Counted from the stretch's first letter, positions 1 to 6,367 are shown. The stretch is 8,807 nucleotides of DNA from Bacillota bacterium (GCA_017398165.1 JAFQHB010000102.1:1-8807), one strand, 5' to 3'. Numbers and translations: made by a program. The notes: generated from the sequence alone by a model not told the origin.

Positions 1-23
1 GCACCGCTTCTGTTGGCACATAA

Positions 24-47
24 CACCCGCCCGCCCGGGTGAGTTTT
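24..47 (+). terminator. Possible terminator of an upstream gene
   Basis: A GC-rich stem CACCCG/CGGGTG (24-29 with 36-41, six-base loop) is followed by AGTTTT. One reading frame is closed by TAA at 21-23 just before the stem, so the last codons of an upstream plus-strand gene could end here. The stem is short and the T run has only four bases. Nothing else in the first 150 bases looks like a gene. Confidence 0.3.
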
Positions 48-141
48 GCACAGGATGTCTCCGGGAGGGGCGGCGAAGTGGGGAATAAGTTGGATTTCGC
101 CTAAAAAAACCTTGAAAAATTGTTGAAAAAAGCTTGTTTTT

Positions 142-176
142 TTGTGCGGGATATAGTAATATTACAATGATATAGG
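142..176 (+). promoter_or_regulatory. Candidate operator/promoter region far upstream of slp1
   Basis: After a T-rich stretch there is a perfect 10-bp palindrome GTAATATTAC (156-165), flanked by two copies of GATATAG (150-156 and 169-175). TATAGT (152-157) resembles a -10 box and TATAGG (171-176) follows TGA as an extended -10 would, but neither has a convincing -35 at 17 bp. The dyad with flanking direct repeats looks like a protein-binding site. If transcription starts here the slp1 leader would be about 400 nt. Function is inferred only. Confidence 0.3.
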
Positions 177-452
177 TGGAAAGCTGTCTTTTCCTACCAT
201 AAATTGACCGTTGTGCCGGCATCGGCATAGCAGCCGCAAGCCGGATCTGTGAGTACCGGATGATCTTTGCAAAACTGCCAGTCTGTATGCAATTTGGCGT
301 AAATGGGGTGCCAGGCCGCCTATCGGCAGGGCGGTGTATGCTGCGGGCTGACAGCCTCGGGGGAATTTGGCGAGGCAGATCGGGCGTAAACGGGAGGCTG
401 CAAACTTTTGCAAGATTTTTTCAAAAAAATTTGCAAGAGAGTGCAAGTTTTC

Positions 453-481
453 TTGATAGGCAGGTGTATTTATGGTGTAAA
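453..481 (+). promoter_or_regulatory. Candidate proximal promoter of slp1
   Basis: TTGATA (453-458, five of six consensus bases) is separated by 17 bp from TGTAAA (476-481, four of six), which is preceded by TGG as an extended -10. The A/T tract at 415-432 just upstream could act as an UP element. Transcription would start near 488 and give a leader of about 93 nt. The -10 box is weak, so the real promoter may lie further upstream. Confidence 0.35.
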
Positions 482-534
482 GCTTCTTGAGGAGCTCCGC
501 GAGGGGGTTCCGGGGAGGGCTTTCGATAGGAAAC

Positions 535-551
535 CGGCGGTGAGGCCGCCG
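535..551 (+). promoter_or_regulatory. GC hairpin just upstream of the slp1 ribosome binding site
   Basis: CGGCGG (535-540) pairs perfectly with CCGCCG (546-551) around a five-base loop. It ends 14 bases before the AGGAGG at 566-571, which itself sits nine bases before the ATG. A stem here would leave the ribosome binding site open and could protect the 5' end of the message; no T run follows, so it is not a terminator. Confidence 0.4.
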
Positions 552-580
552 TATCAAAAATACTTAGGAGGAATTCAAGA

Positions 581-3199
581 ATGAAAAAACTGACTGGTCT
601 TTTGGCAGCAGTCCTGGTATTCGCTTTCTCTGCTACCAGCGCACTGGCTGCCACCTACACCGATGCAGCTGACCAGGCAAACGTTGCCGTAGACGCAGCA
701 GCTAAACTGACTGCTCTGGGCATCACTGAAGGCTACGAAGATGGTTCTTTCGGTTTCGAGAACACCATCACCCGTGCTGAGTTTGCTAAGATGGCTGTTA
801 TCGCTTCCGGTGCTGAGAGCACCGCTACTATGCTGGAGGGCTCCAAACCCAGCTTCAAAGACGTAAAAGCTGGCGCATGGTACACCGGCTGGATCAACGC
901 CGCTGAGTCTCTGAACCTGGTACAGGGCGACGGCAACGGCACTTTCCGTCCCAATGACACCATCAGCAATCAGGAGGTTATCACCGTCCTGATGCGTATG
1001 CTGGGCTACAACGACAACCTGCCCGGTGCTTGGCCCACCAACTACGTTACCGAGGCTAACAAAAAAGACGTTCTGGATGACGTATCCATCGTAGCTGCCG
1101 CTGCTGCAAAACGTGGCGACGTAGCTGTAATGGTAAGCAACACCCTGGACACCGAGCTGGTAACCTATGATAAGGATACCGACGAGTTCGTTCTGAAGCA
1201 GACCACCAAGTCTGATTCCGAGTATGTAACTCTGCTGGACGACGCTTTCGATGGTACCTATGTTGATATCCACTCCTTTGAGGCAGTAGATCAGGTTCGC
1301 GATGCCGCTAAGCAGCAGCTGAACTGGAATTTGGGTACTGTAATCGATAAAGATGGCGATGAAGTTGATTATGACGGCAAAGCTATGATTATCGACGCTG
1401 ACACCCGCGTTTCTGTAAACGGCGGCAGTCTGTTTGATCTGGCTGGTCATCAGGGTAAAGTTTACTTCGTAAAAGACGGCGATAAACAGTACGCTCGTTT
1501 CATCGAAGTAGAGTCTTATGCCGTTGCTGTTGGTGGCGACAAGCCCGCTATGGATGGTAAGAAACTGGAAGCTAACAACAAGACCTACAGTGTTGCTCCC
1601 GGCTTTGACTATGATGAAGACGTTACTGCTACCTCTGGCAAGAACAGCAAATGGAAGCTGTTCTTCAATGATGATGATCAGGTTTACGCTGTAGCATCCG
1701 ATAAGGATGATACCCGCAAGGCATACTTTGTAGAGTCTGTTGGTAACAGCATCAAGCTGACCGGCAACACCACCGAAAACGTCAGCATGGAAGATGACGA
1801 GACTCTGATTTGGAACGGCACCGAGTACGTTGCTCCTTCCACTCTGGAAGTTGGCGATGCGCTGATCGAAGTTACTCCTGATGAACTGTATGTTCTGACC
1901 GAGGCTAAGACTGGCGTTGTTAAGAGTTCTACCAGTGCTAAGGTAAACATTGATGGTACCAACTATGCTGGTAAAGATGATGCTCAGGTTTTGGATGCTG
2001 AGTATGAGGATGCTGGTGTAACTTGGGATGAGGTTTACAACAACACTGTAACCTACCTGTTGAACAAAGATAACTCCCTGTCCGCAGTGATCGTTGATGA
2101 AGTTTCTACTGGCACCAAGCTGTACGGCGTTGTTGTTGGCGGTAACGAGGACGATGACACTAACTGGGGCAGCAGCACCGAGCGCAAAGTAACCATCTTT
2201 ACCGAAGAGGGTACTACTGTTGAGTACGATGTTGATGAAGATAAAGTTAACAAAGATATGCTGAATGTTAACTTGGTTGGCCAGCTGGTTGAGTACAAAC
2301 TGAACAAAGACGGTGAGATCAAAGCTCTGACCACTGCTACCAACGATCTGTATGATGGCGATGAGATTGAAGTTAAGAACAACGCTTATCTGGTAGGTGC
2401 TAAGAATCTGACTTTGGCTACCAATGTTGCAGTTTTCGAGATTTCCGAAGATGAGGATGATATCGATGTAGCTCTGGTTACCCGTGCAGCTCTGTTGGGC
2501 GGCGGTGACTTCGATCCTCAGCCTGTAACCTTTGCTGATATTGAAGTATCTGATGGCAAGGCTCTGGAAATTAAGGCTTCTGCTAAGTACTTTGTAAATA
2601 CCAACGGTACTGCAAGAGCACTGGCTTACACCGATGCTGAATCCACTAAGTACCACTATGGCGTTGTTGACGCTATGAAGTTGGATCTGGATGGCGATAC
2701 CGATGAAAATGGCAATGCTATCTACAATGATATGCGTTTGGTAGGCGACGAGACCGAGTACGAGTACACTGTTGCTGAAGGCGTAACTGTTGATGATGAC
2801 TATGCTATTATGTACACCGTTTCCGGTGATGACATCAACATCGTTGCAGCACTGAGCAACGAGCCTGGCAAGGGCAACGATGAACATAACTACTACGTAC
2901 AGGTTAAGAGCTTCACTGACGGCCTGCTTGTAACCGAGGATGACGTTTGGGTAACCAAATATCTGACCAATCCCGAGCAGACTGGCGTTGAGATGAACAA
3001 CATCATGACCGACGCTAACACTCTGGTTTGTGTAATTACTGATGACGGCGAAGCTATCGAAGGCACTTTGGACGATATCTCCAAGAACGCTTGGGTATAC
3101 GTTCCCACTGTTGACGATGATGACTATGCTGATATCATCATTGTAAACGAGTACACTGATTATAACAAAATCGTAGACACTCCTACTACTCAGGCTTAA
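581..3199 (+). CDS. S-layer protein with three N-terminal SLH domains (slp1)
   Basis: Secreted surface protein of 872 residues, probably an S-layer subunit. The ATG follows AGGAGG (566-571) by nine bases. Residues 1-23 are a signal peptide (lysines at 2-3, hydrophobic core, ALA before the likely cut after A23). SLH domain 1 is about 26-76 with the canonical TRAE at 64-67; SLH 2 is about 90-143 with SNQE (129-132) in that place; a divergent SLH 3 is about 150-190 with KRGD (177-180). SLH domains bind secondary cell-wall polymers non-covalently. The remaining ~680 residues are very acidic, rich in Asp, Val and Thr, without a domain I recognise; a DxDGDxD-type loop at 702-708 could bind calcium. 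Codon use is strongly restricted (no TTA, CTA or TCA seen in the parts read), as expected for high expression. It is an inverted paralogue of the gene at 6476-8807. SLH assignment is firm; a true lattice-forming role is inferred from size, composition and paralogy. Confidence 0.93.
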   Translation: MKKLTGLLAAVLVFAFSATSALAATYTDAADQANVAVDAAAKLTALGITEGYEDGSFGFENTITRAEFAKMAVIASGAESTATMLEGSKPSFKDVKAGAWYTGWINAAESLNLVQGDGNGTFRPNDTISNQEVITVLMRMLGYNDNLPGAWPTNYVTEANKKDVLDDVSIVAAAAAKRGDVAVMVSNTLDTELVTYDKDTDEFVLKQTTKSDSEYVTLLDDAFDGTYVDIHSFEAVDQVRDAAKQQLNWNLGTVIDKDGDEVDYDGKAMIIDADTRVSVNGGSLFDLAGHQGKVYFVKDGDKQYARFIEVESYAVAVGGDKPAMDGKKLEANNKTYSVAPGFDYDEDVTATSGKNSKWKLFFNDDDQVYAVASDKDDTRKAYFVESVGNSIKLTGNTTENVSMEDDETLIWNGTEYVAPSTLEVGDALIEVTPDELYVLTEAKTGVVKSSTSAKVNIDGTNYAGKDDAQVLDAEYEDAGVTWDEVYNNTVTYLLNKDNSLSAVIVDEVSTGTKLYGVVVGGNEDDDTNWGSSTERKVTIFTEEGTTVEYDVDEDKVNKDMLNVNLVGQLVEYKLNKDGEIKALTTATNDLYDGDEIEVKNNAYLVGAKNLTLATNVAVFEISEDEDDIDVALVTRAALLGGGDFDPQPVTFADIEVSDGKALEIKASAKYFVNTNGTARALAYTDAESTKYHYGVVDAMKLDLDGDTDENGNAIYNDMRLVGDETEYEYTVAEGVTVDDDYAIMYTVSGDDINIVAALSNEPGKGNDEHNYYVQVKSFTDGLLVTEDDVWVTKYLTNPEQTGVEMNNIMTDANTLVCVITDDGEAIEGTLDDISKNAWVYVPTVDDDDYADIIIVNEYTDYNKIVDTPTTQA
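925..998 (+). repeat. Inverted-repeat arm: identical SLH 2 coding segment in slp1
   Basis: These 74 bases are identical to the reverse complement of 8734-8807. The identity begins at the window edge, so its true length toward the 5' end of slp2 is unknown. Downstream of 998 similarity stays high through SLH 3 but with scattered differences. Confidence 0.92.
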
Positions 3200-3216
3200 T
3201 CAGTAACCTCAACAAT

Positions 3217-3289
3217 AATCAACCCAACTCTAACGAGTTAGGCTGAATAGAAGAAAAGGGCGACACCCTGTGGTGTCGCTCTTTCTTTT
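3217..3289 (+). repeat. Inverted-repeat arm: slp1 3' untranslated region
   Basis: This 73-bp segment matches the reverse complement of 6386-6458 at 67 positions by eye, including 33 identical bases in a row (3235-3267 against 6408-6440). It contains a small hairpin, CC-AACTC-TAAC-GAGTT-A-GG (3224-3242, bulged A), followed by the main terminator. In the other copy the small stem is AACTT/GAGTT with a different loop, so pairing is kept through a G-T wobble. The homology starts after unrelated bases just past the stop codon and ends in the T run. Confidence 0.85.
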
Positions 3290-3290
3290 T
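3258..3290 (+). terminator. Rho-independent terminator of slp1
   Basis: GGGCGACACC (3258-3267) pairs with GGTGTCGCTC (3272-3281) through ten pairs, one a G-T wobble, around the loop CTGT. TTTCTTTTT follows. An A run before the stem (3254-3257) means it could also act weakly on the opposite strand. Confidence 0.92.
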
Positions 3291-3331
3291 GTGTTGTGGT
3301 GCTATTTTTACGGTGTGTCGGCTCTTGCCCA

Positions 3332-3360
3332 TTGTCTTGGCGCTGATTTTGTGGTATAAT
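3332..3360 (+). promoter_or_regulatory. Extended -10 promoter of the YbaK-family gene
   Basis: TTGTCT (3332-3337), a 17-bp spacer, and a perfect TATAAT (3355-3360) preceded by TGG (3352-3354) form a strong sigma-A type promoter. Transcription should start near 3367, giving a leader of about 38 nt to the ATG at 3405. This makes the TTG at 3360 impossible as a start. Confidence 0.8.
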
Positions 3361-3404
3361 TGGCAATTATAATGATTTTCGGAAAGGCAATGAGGGTGAT
3401 CATC

Positions 3405-3896
3405 ATGGCGATTGAAAAAGTAAAAGAGTATTTTGCCGGGGTCGGCATGTCAGATCGCGTGTTGGAGTTTGCAAATTCCAGCGCCACGGTAGAGCTGGCG
3501 GCCGAACAGGTAGGCTGTGAGCCGGCGCGTATTGCCAAAACACTGAGCTTTATCGGCGGCACCGAGGACGGCTGCCTGCTGGTGGTGGCGGCTGGTGATG
3601 CGCGGGTGGATAACAAGCACTTCCGCGAGGAATTTGGGCTGAAACCGCGTATGCTGCCCGCCGATCAGGTGGAGTCACTCACCGGGCACGCGGTGGGCGG
3701 TGTTTGCCCTTTCGCAACGGCGGGGGGTGCATCAGTTTTTCTGGATCGATCATTACAGAGGTTTGAGATAGTGTATCCCGCGGCCGGCAGCAGCAACAGC
3801 GCAGTACGCCTGACCCTGCCCGAGCTGGAGCAACACACCGGCTTCGTGCGGTGGGTAGATGTCTGCAAGGGCTGGCGCCCGGAGGAGCAGGAATAA
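3405..3896 (+). CDS. YbaK/ProX-family aminoacyl-tRNA deacylase
   Basis: Predicted cytoplasmic trans-editing enzyme of 163 residues, about the length of E. coli YbaK (Cys-tRNAPro deacylase). Family members hydrolyse mischarged tRNAs, commonly Cys-tRNAPro or Ala-tRNAPro; which one applies here cannot be read. Family features seen are the ATVELAAEQVG segment, RIAKTLSF with the conserved lysine at K45, GGVCPFA, and the C-terminal YPAAGSSNSAVRLTLPEL. The ATG at 3405 is chosen because AGGGTG lies six bases upstream and the protein then begins MAIEKVKEYF, a usual start for the family; in-frame starts at 3360, 3372 and 3390 are too close to the promoter or badly spaced from a ribosome binding site. 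Its codons (GTG, GCG, GGC) are more GC-rich than those of the flanking S-layer genes. No terminator follows, so some transcripts may continue into the next gene. Confidence 0.9.
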   Translation: MAIEKVKEYFAGVGMSDRVLEFANSSATVELAAEQVGCEPARIAKTLSFIGGTEDGCLLVVAAGDARVDNKHFREEFGLKPRMLPADQVESLTGHAVGGVCPFATAGGASVFLDRSLQRFEIVYPAAGSSNSAVRLTLPELEQHTGFVRWVDVCKGWRPEEQE

Positions 3897-3929
3897 CAGA
3901 CAAAGCCTATCAATTTTATTTGTTTTATA

Positions 3930-3958
3930 TTGCGTCCGATACTTTACTGTGATATAAT
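3930..3958 (+). promoter_or_regulatory. Extended -10 promoter of the FNT-smsC-smsB operon
   Basis: TTGCGT (3930-3935) is spaced 17 bp from a perfect TATAAT (3953-3958) that is preceded by TGA (3950-3952). The layout is the same as the promoter at 3332-3360. Transcription would start near 3965, about 24 nt before the ATG at 3989, leaving little room for leader regulation. Confidence 0.8.
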
Positions 3959-3988
3959 TAGTTTACATTGGGAAGGATGTTAAATATT

Positions 3989-4621
3989 ATGAAGAAAACG
4001 CTGGCAGATTTTATTTACGCCATTATGGCCGGTATGAGCATCAGCCTGGGCGGTACTGTTTTCCTGGCTCTGGATAATAAAGTCCTGGGGGCTATATTCT
4101 TTACGGTCGGTCTTTTCACTGTTTGTGTCAATGGTTTCAATCTCTTCACCGGCAAGGTGGGCTACGTGCTGGAGAACAAGCCTTCTTACCTGATGTTCCT
4201 GCTGAATGTCTGGCTGGGCAATCTGGTGGGCACCTGGGGCACGGCGATGCTGATCCGTATGACTCGCGTCGGCGAGGCGATGAGCGCCAAGGCGCTGGGC
4301 ATCTGTGAGACGAAACTGGCGGATTCGCCGCTGAGCATCTTCGTTCTGGCGATTTTTTGTAACGTACTGATGTATATTGCGGTGGAGGGCTACCGTAGCA
4401 ACGGGCACGAGTTCGGCAAGTATCTGGGCATTTTCTTTGGTGTTACGGTGTTCATCCTCAGCGGTTTTGAGCACTGTGTGGCCAATATGTTTTACTTCTC
4501 GATGGCCGGCGTCTGGGATATGCACACTTTCGTATGGCTTATCATTATGACGCTGGGCAACGCAGTGGGCGGTATGCTGCTGCCGGCCTGCCGTATCCTG
4601 CGTGAGAAACTGACCTGTTGA
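3989..4621 (+). CDS. Short formate/nitrite transporter (FNT)-family channel
   Basis: Predicted inner-membrane pentameric channel of 210 residues for a small monovalent anion (formate, nitrite or hydrosulfide in known FNT proteins). Six hydrophobic segments are visible at about 8-28, 32-61, 66-90, 114-135, 143-170 and 179-203. Diagnostic pieces are GFEHCVANM (159-167), with H162 at the place of the FocA pore histidine, FTG (53-55), IFCNVLMYIAV in the fourth segment, and GNAVGG (190-195). It is shorter than usual FNT proteins (about 250-285 residues) and the first family signature is altered: NGFNLFTG has Asn where an acidic residue is normal. The start at 3989 gives MKKTLADF with GGAAGG 12 bases upstream; the ATG at 3977 abuts that site and the TTG at 3968 lies at the transcript start. 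The stop is 14 bases before smsC. Substrate is not decided by the sequence; the neighbours suggest sulfide as one option. Confidence 0.85.
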   Translation: MKKTLADFIYAIMAGMSISLGGTVFLALDNKVLGAIFFTVGLFTVCVNGFNLFTGKVGYVLENKPSYLMFLLNVWLGNLVGTWGTAMLIRMTRVGEAMSAKALGICETKLADSPLSIFVLAIFCNVLMYIAVEGYRSNGHEFGKYLGIFFGVTVFILSGFEHCVANMFYFSMAGVWDMHTFVWLIIMTLGNAVGGMLLPACRILREKLTC

Positions 4622-4622
4622 G

Positions 4623-4628
4623 AGGAGG
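4623..4628 (+). promoter_or_regulatory. smsC: Ribosome binding site that sets the TTG start of smsC
   Basis: AGGAGG begins two bases after the FNT stop codon (4619-4621) and is seven bases from the TTG at 4636. There is no in-frame ATG nearby, and the earlier TTG at 4618 has no site in front of it. The close spacing points to translational coupling with the channel gene. Confidence 0.75.
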
Positions 4629-4635
4629 TCTGAAT

Positions 4636-5370
4636 TTGCTTGAATTAAAGGATTTCTGCTTTACCGTCGAGCAGGACGGGCAGAGCAAGAAAATTTTGCA
4701 AAACATTGATCTGAAAATCCCGCAAGGGCGCTTCGTCGTCATTACCGGGCCAAACGGCGGCGGCAAGACGACCCTGGCCAAGTCGATAATGGGTATCGTG
4801 CAGCCCACCGGCGGCACTATCCATTACCGGGGGCAGGATATCACCGAGCTTGGCATCACCGAGCGCGCCAAACTGGGCATCAGCTTCGCTTTCCAGCAGC
4901 CGGTGCGTTTCAAAGGGCTGACGGTGGCCGATCTGATCTCGTTGGCGGCGGGCAAGAAGCTCAGCACCGTGCAGGTGTGCGAGTATCTTTCCGAAGTCGG
5001 CCTGTGTGCGCGGGATTACGTTGATCGGGAGGTTGACGCCAAGCTGTCCGGCGGCGAGCTGAAACGCATTGAGATCGCGGGGATTCTGGCGCGCGGTACC
5101 GAGCTGGCGATTTTCGACGAGCCCGAGGCAGGCATTGACCTGTGGAGCTTTAATAACCTGATCGAGGTCTTCGACGGGATGCGCCGCCGCACCGATGCCA
5201 CCATTATCGTGATTTCACATCAGGAGCGGATACTTGCCATCGCAGACGAGATCGTGGTGATCTCCGGCGGGCAGGTGGTACAGCAGGGGCCGGGCGCCGA
5301 GGTGCTGCCGGCGCTGCTGCACGCGGATTACAAGTATACCGTCTGCAAAGGAGGTATGCGTAATGACTGA
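4636..5370 (+). CDS. smsC: SufC-like ABC ATPase of the minimal Sms Fe-S assembly system
   Basis: Cytoplasmic ATPase of 244 residues that, with SmsB, drives Fe-S cluster assembly; unlike transporter ATPases it has no membrane partner. Visible motifs are Walker A GPNGGGKTT (38-46), a Q-loop in FAFQQP (84-89), signature LSGGE (137-141), Walker B LAIFDEP (157-163) and the switch histidine H195 in ISHQER. The text GELKRIEIAGIL and the EPEAGID run around the Walker B are characteristic of SufC. Translation starts at TTG 4636 (see the site at 4623) to give MLELKDF. The stop overlaps the start of smsB by eight bases. No sufS, sufU or second sufB/D gene accompanies the pair in this window, which fits the two-gene SUF-like minimal system (SMS) described in anaerobes and archaea rather than a full SUF operon. 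Confidence 0.9.
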   Translation: MLELKDFCFTVEQDGQSKKILQNIDLKIPQGRFVVITGPNGGGKTTLAKSIMGIVQPTGGTIHYRGQDITELGITERAKLGISFAFQQPVRFKGLTVADLISLAAGKKLSTVQVCEYLSEVGLCARDYVDREVDAKLSGGELKRIEIAGILARGTELAIFDEPEAGIDLWSFNNLIEVFDGMRRRTDATIIVISHQERILAIADEIVVISGGQVVQQGPGAEVLPALLHADYKYTVCKGGMRND

Positions 5371-6310
5371 TCTTACCGATAAAAAGCCGGTTTTCGATAA
5401 AATCACCAAAGATCTGCTGGCCGAGGTGGCCGAGCTGCATCAGCGGCCGACCGGGGCGTATAATATCCGTCTGAACGGCGAGAGTGCCGACCGCAACAGC
5501 ACTGCCAACGTGCAGATCGTCAGCAAGGAGGATGTCTCCGGCATTGACGTGATAATCGCACCGGGCACAGTGGGCGAGAGCATCCACATCCCGGTAGTGC
5601 TGTCCGAGAGCGGCATCAACGAGGTGGTCTATAACGACTTCCACATCGGCGAGGGCGCGGACGTGCTGATCGTAGCGGGCTGCGGCATCCACAACGGCGG
5701 TGCGGCAGATTCACAGCACGACGGTATGCACCGTTTCTTCGTCGGCAAGGGCGCCAGGGTGCGCTATGTCGAGAAGCATTACGGCGCAGGTGACGGCAGC
5801 GGCAAGCGGTTGATGAATCCGCACACCGTGGCCGAGCTGGCCGAGGACAGCAGTATGGAGATGGAGACAGTGCAGATACGCGGCGTGGATTCCACCATCC
5901 GCCGCACCGATGCGGTGCTGCAGGCGGGCTCTACCCTGATCGTGCGCGAGAAGATAATGACCCACGGCCAGCAGCTTGGCGAGACGCATTTCAACGTCGA
6001 GATGGTGGGCGACGGCGCATCGTGCAGCGTATCCTCCCGCTCGGTGGCGCAGGACGACAGCGTGCAGGTGTTTTACTCCAACATCGTGGGCAACGCGGCG
6101 TGCTCCGGCCATTCCGAGTGTGACGGCATCATTATGGATCGCGCCAAAATATCCGCCATCCCGGAGATCGTCGCCAATCACATTGACGCCAGCCTGATAC
6201 ACGAGGCCGCCATCGGCAAGATCGCCGGTGAGCAGATACTGAAGCTGCAGACCCTCGGCCTGACCGAGCAGGAGGCAGAGGCACAGATCATCAGCGGCTT
6301 CCTGAAGTAA
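5363..6310 (+). CDS. smsB: SufB/SufD-like scaffold of the minimal Sms Fe-S assembly system
   Basis: Fe-S scaffold partner of SmsC, 315 residues, cytoplasmic. The C-terminal half carries the SufB/SufD beta-helix and tail: THFNVEMVG, SRSVAQDDS, then IHEAAIGKI (279-287) and a helical end rich in Glu and Gln. H280/E281 lie where SufB has its functional His-Glu pair; C247 and C253 in CSGHSEC are candidates for the cluster-building cysteine, and C107 with HNGGAADSQHDGMH (110-123) is a second conserved-looking patch. It is much shorter than E. coli SufB or SufD (over 400 residues), as expected for SmsB. The ATG at 5363 follows AAAGGAGG (5347-5354) by eight bases and lies inside the end of smsC, so translation is probably coupled. 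The terminator at 6330 closes the operon. Family membership is clear; Sms rather than a degenerate SufD is my reading from the two-gene context. Confidence 0.87.
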   Translation: MTDLTDKKPVFDKITKDLLAEVAELHQRPTGAYNIRLNGESADRNSTANVQIVSKEDVSGIDVIIAPGTVGESIHIPVVLSESGINEVVYNDFHIGEGADVLIVAGCGIHNGGAADSQHDGMHRFFVGKGARVRYVEKHYGAGDGSGKRLMNPHTVAELAEDSSMEMETVQIRGVDSTIRRTDAVLQAGSTLIVREKIMTHGQQLGETHFNVEMVGDGASCSVSSRSVAQDDSVQVFYSNIVGNAACSGHSECDGIIMDRAKISAIPEIVANHIDASLIHEAAIGKIAGEQILKLQTLGLTEQEAEAQIISGFLK

Positions 6311-6329
6311 TAATTTCAATAGCACAAGC

Positions 6330-6367
6330 AAAGGCGATCGCCCCAGATCCGGGGTTGATCGCCTTTT
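6330..6367 (+). terminator. Rho-independent terminator of the FNT-smsC-smsB operon
   Basis: AAAGGCGATC (6330-6339) pairs fully with GATCGCCTTT (6357-6366); inside it CCCC (6341-6344) pairs with GGGG (6351-6354) around a six-base loop. The downstream T run is short (TTTT, then GG), so the strength comes from the long stem. Confidence 0.85.

Larger units (their letters stand above)
177..580 (+). other. Long non-coding leader of slp1
   Basis: About 400 bases upstream of the S-layer gene have no credible coding region; the reading frames that fall here lack good ribosome binding sites and resemble no protein family. The stretch contains several short dyads (for example TGCCGGCA near 214) and three copies of TTTGCAA (266-272, 407-413, 430-436). 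It also holds a bulged 9-bp stem pairing 402-412 with 442-450 around an AT-rich inner hairpin (415-430), and a GC hairpin next to the ribosome binding site. Long structured leaders that stabilise the message are common for S-layer genes; that role here is inferred. Confidence 0.45.

Noticed and set aside
502..520. G-quadruplex in the slp1 leader
   Set aside because: There are only three runs of three or more G close together, so a stable four-run structure is not supported.
162..557. Reading frames of 131 (-) and 76 (+) codons in the slp1 leader
   Set aside because: No good ribosome binding site, no recognisable protein features, and they overlap the leader's dyads.
575..2887. 770-codon minus-strand reading frame opposite slp1
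   Set aside because: It mirrors slp1 codon for codon, is explained by the gene's avoidance of TTA, CTA and TCA, and its protein is a low-complexity run of hydrophobic residues with no family resemblance.
3360..3404. Earlier starts for the YbaK-family gene (TTG 3360, ATG 3372, ATG 3390)
   Set aside because: The TTG overlaps the -10 box, 3372 is at the predicted transcript start, and 3390 has its purine run only two bases away; 3405 has a well-placed site and the usual family N-terminus.
4618..4635. TTG 4618 as the start of smsC
   Set aside because: It overlaps the FNT stop codon, has no ribosome binding site, and would make the ribosome binding site AGGAGG part of the coding sequence.
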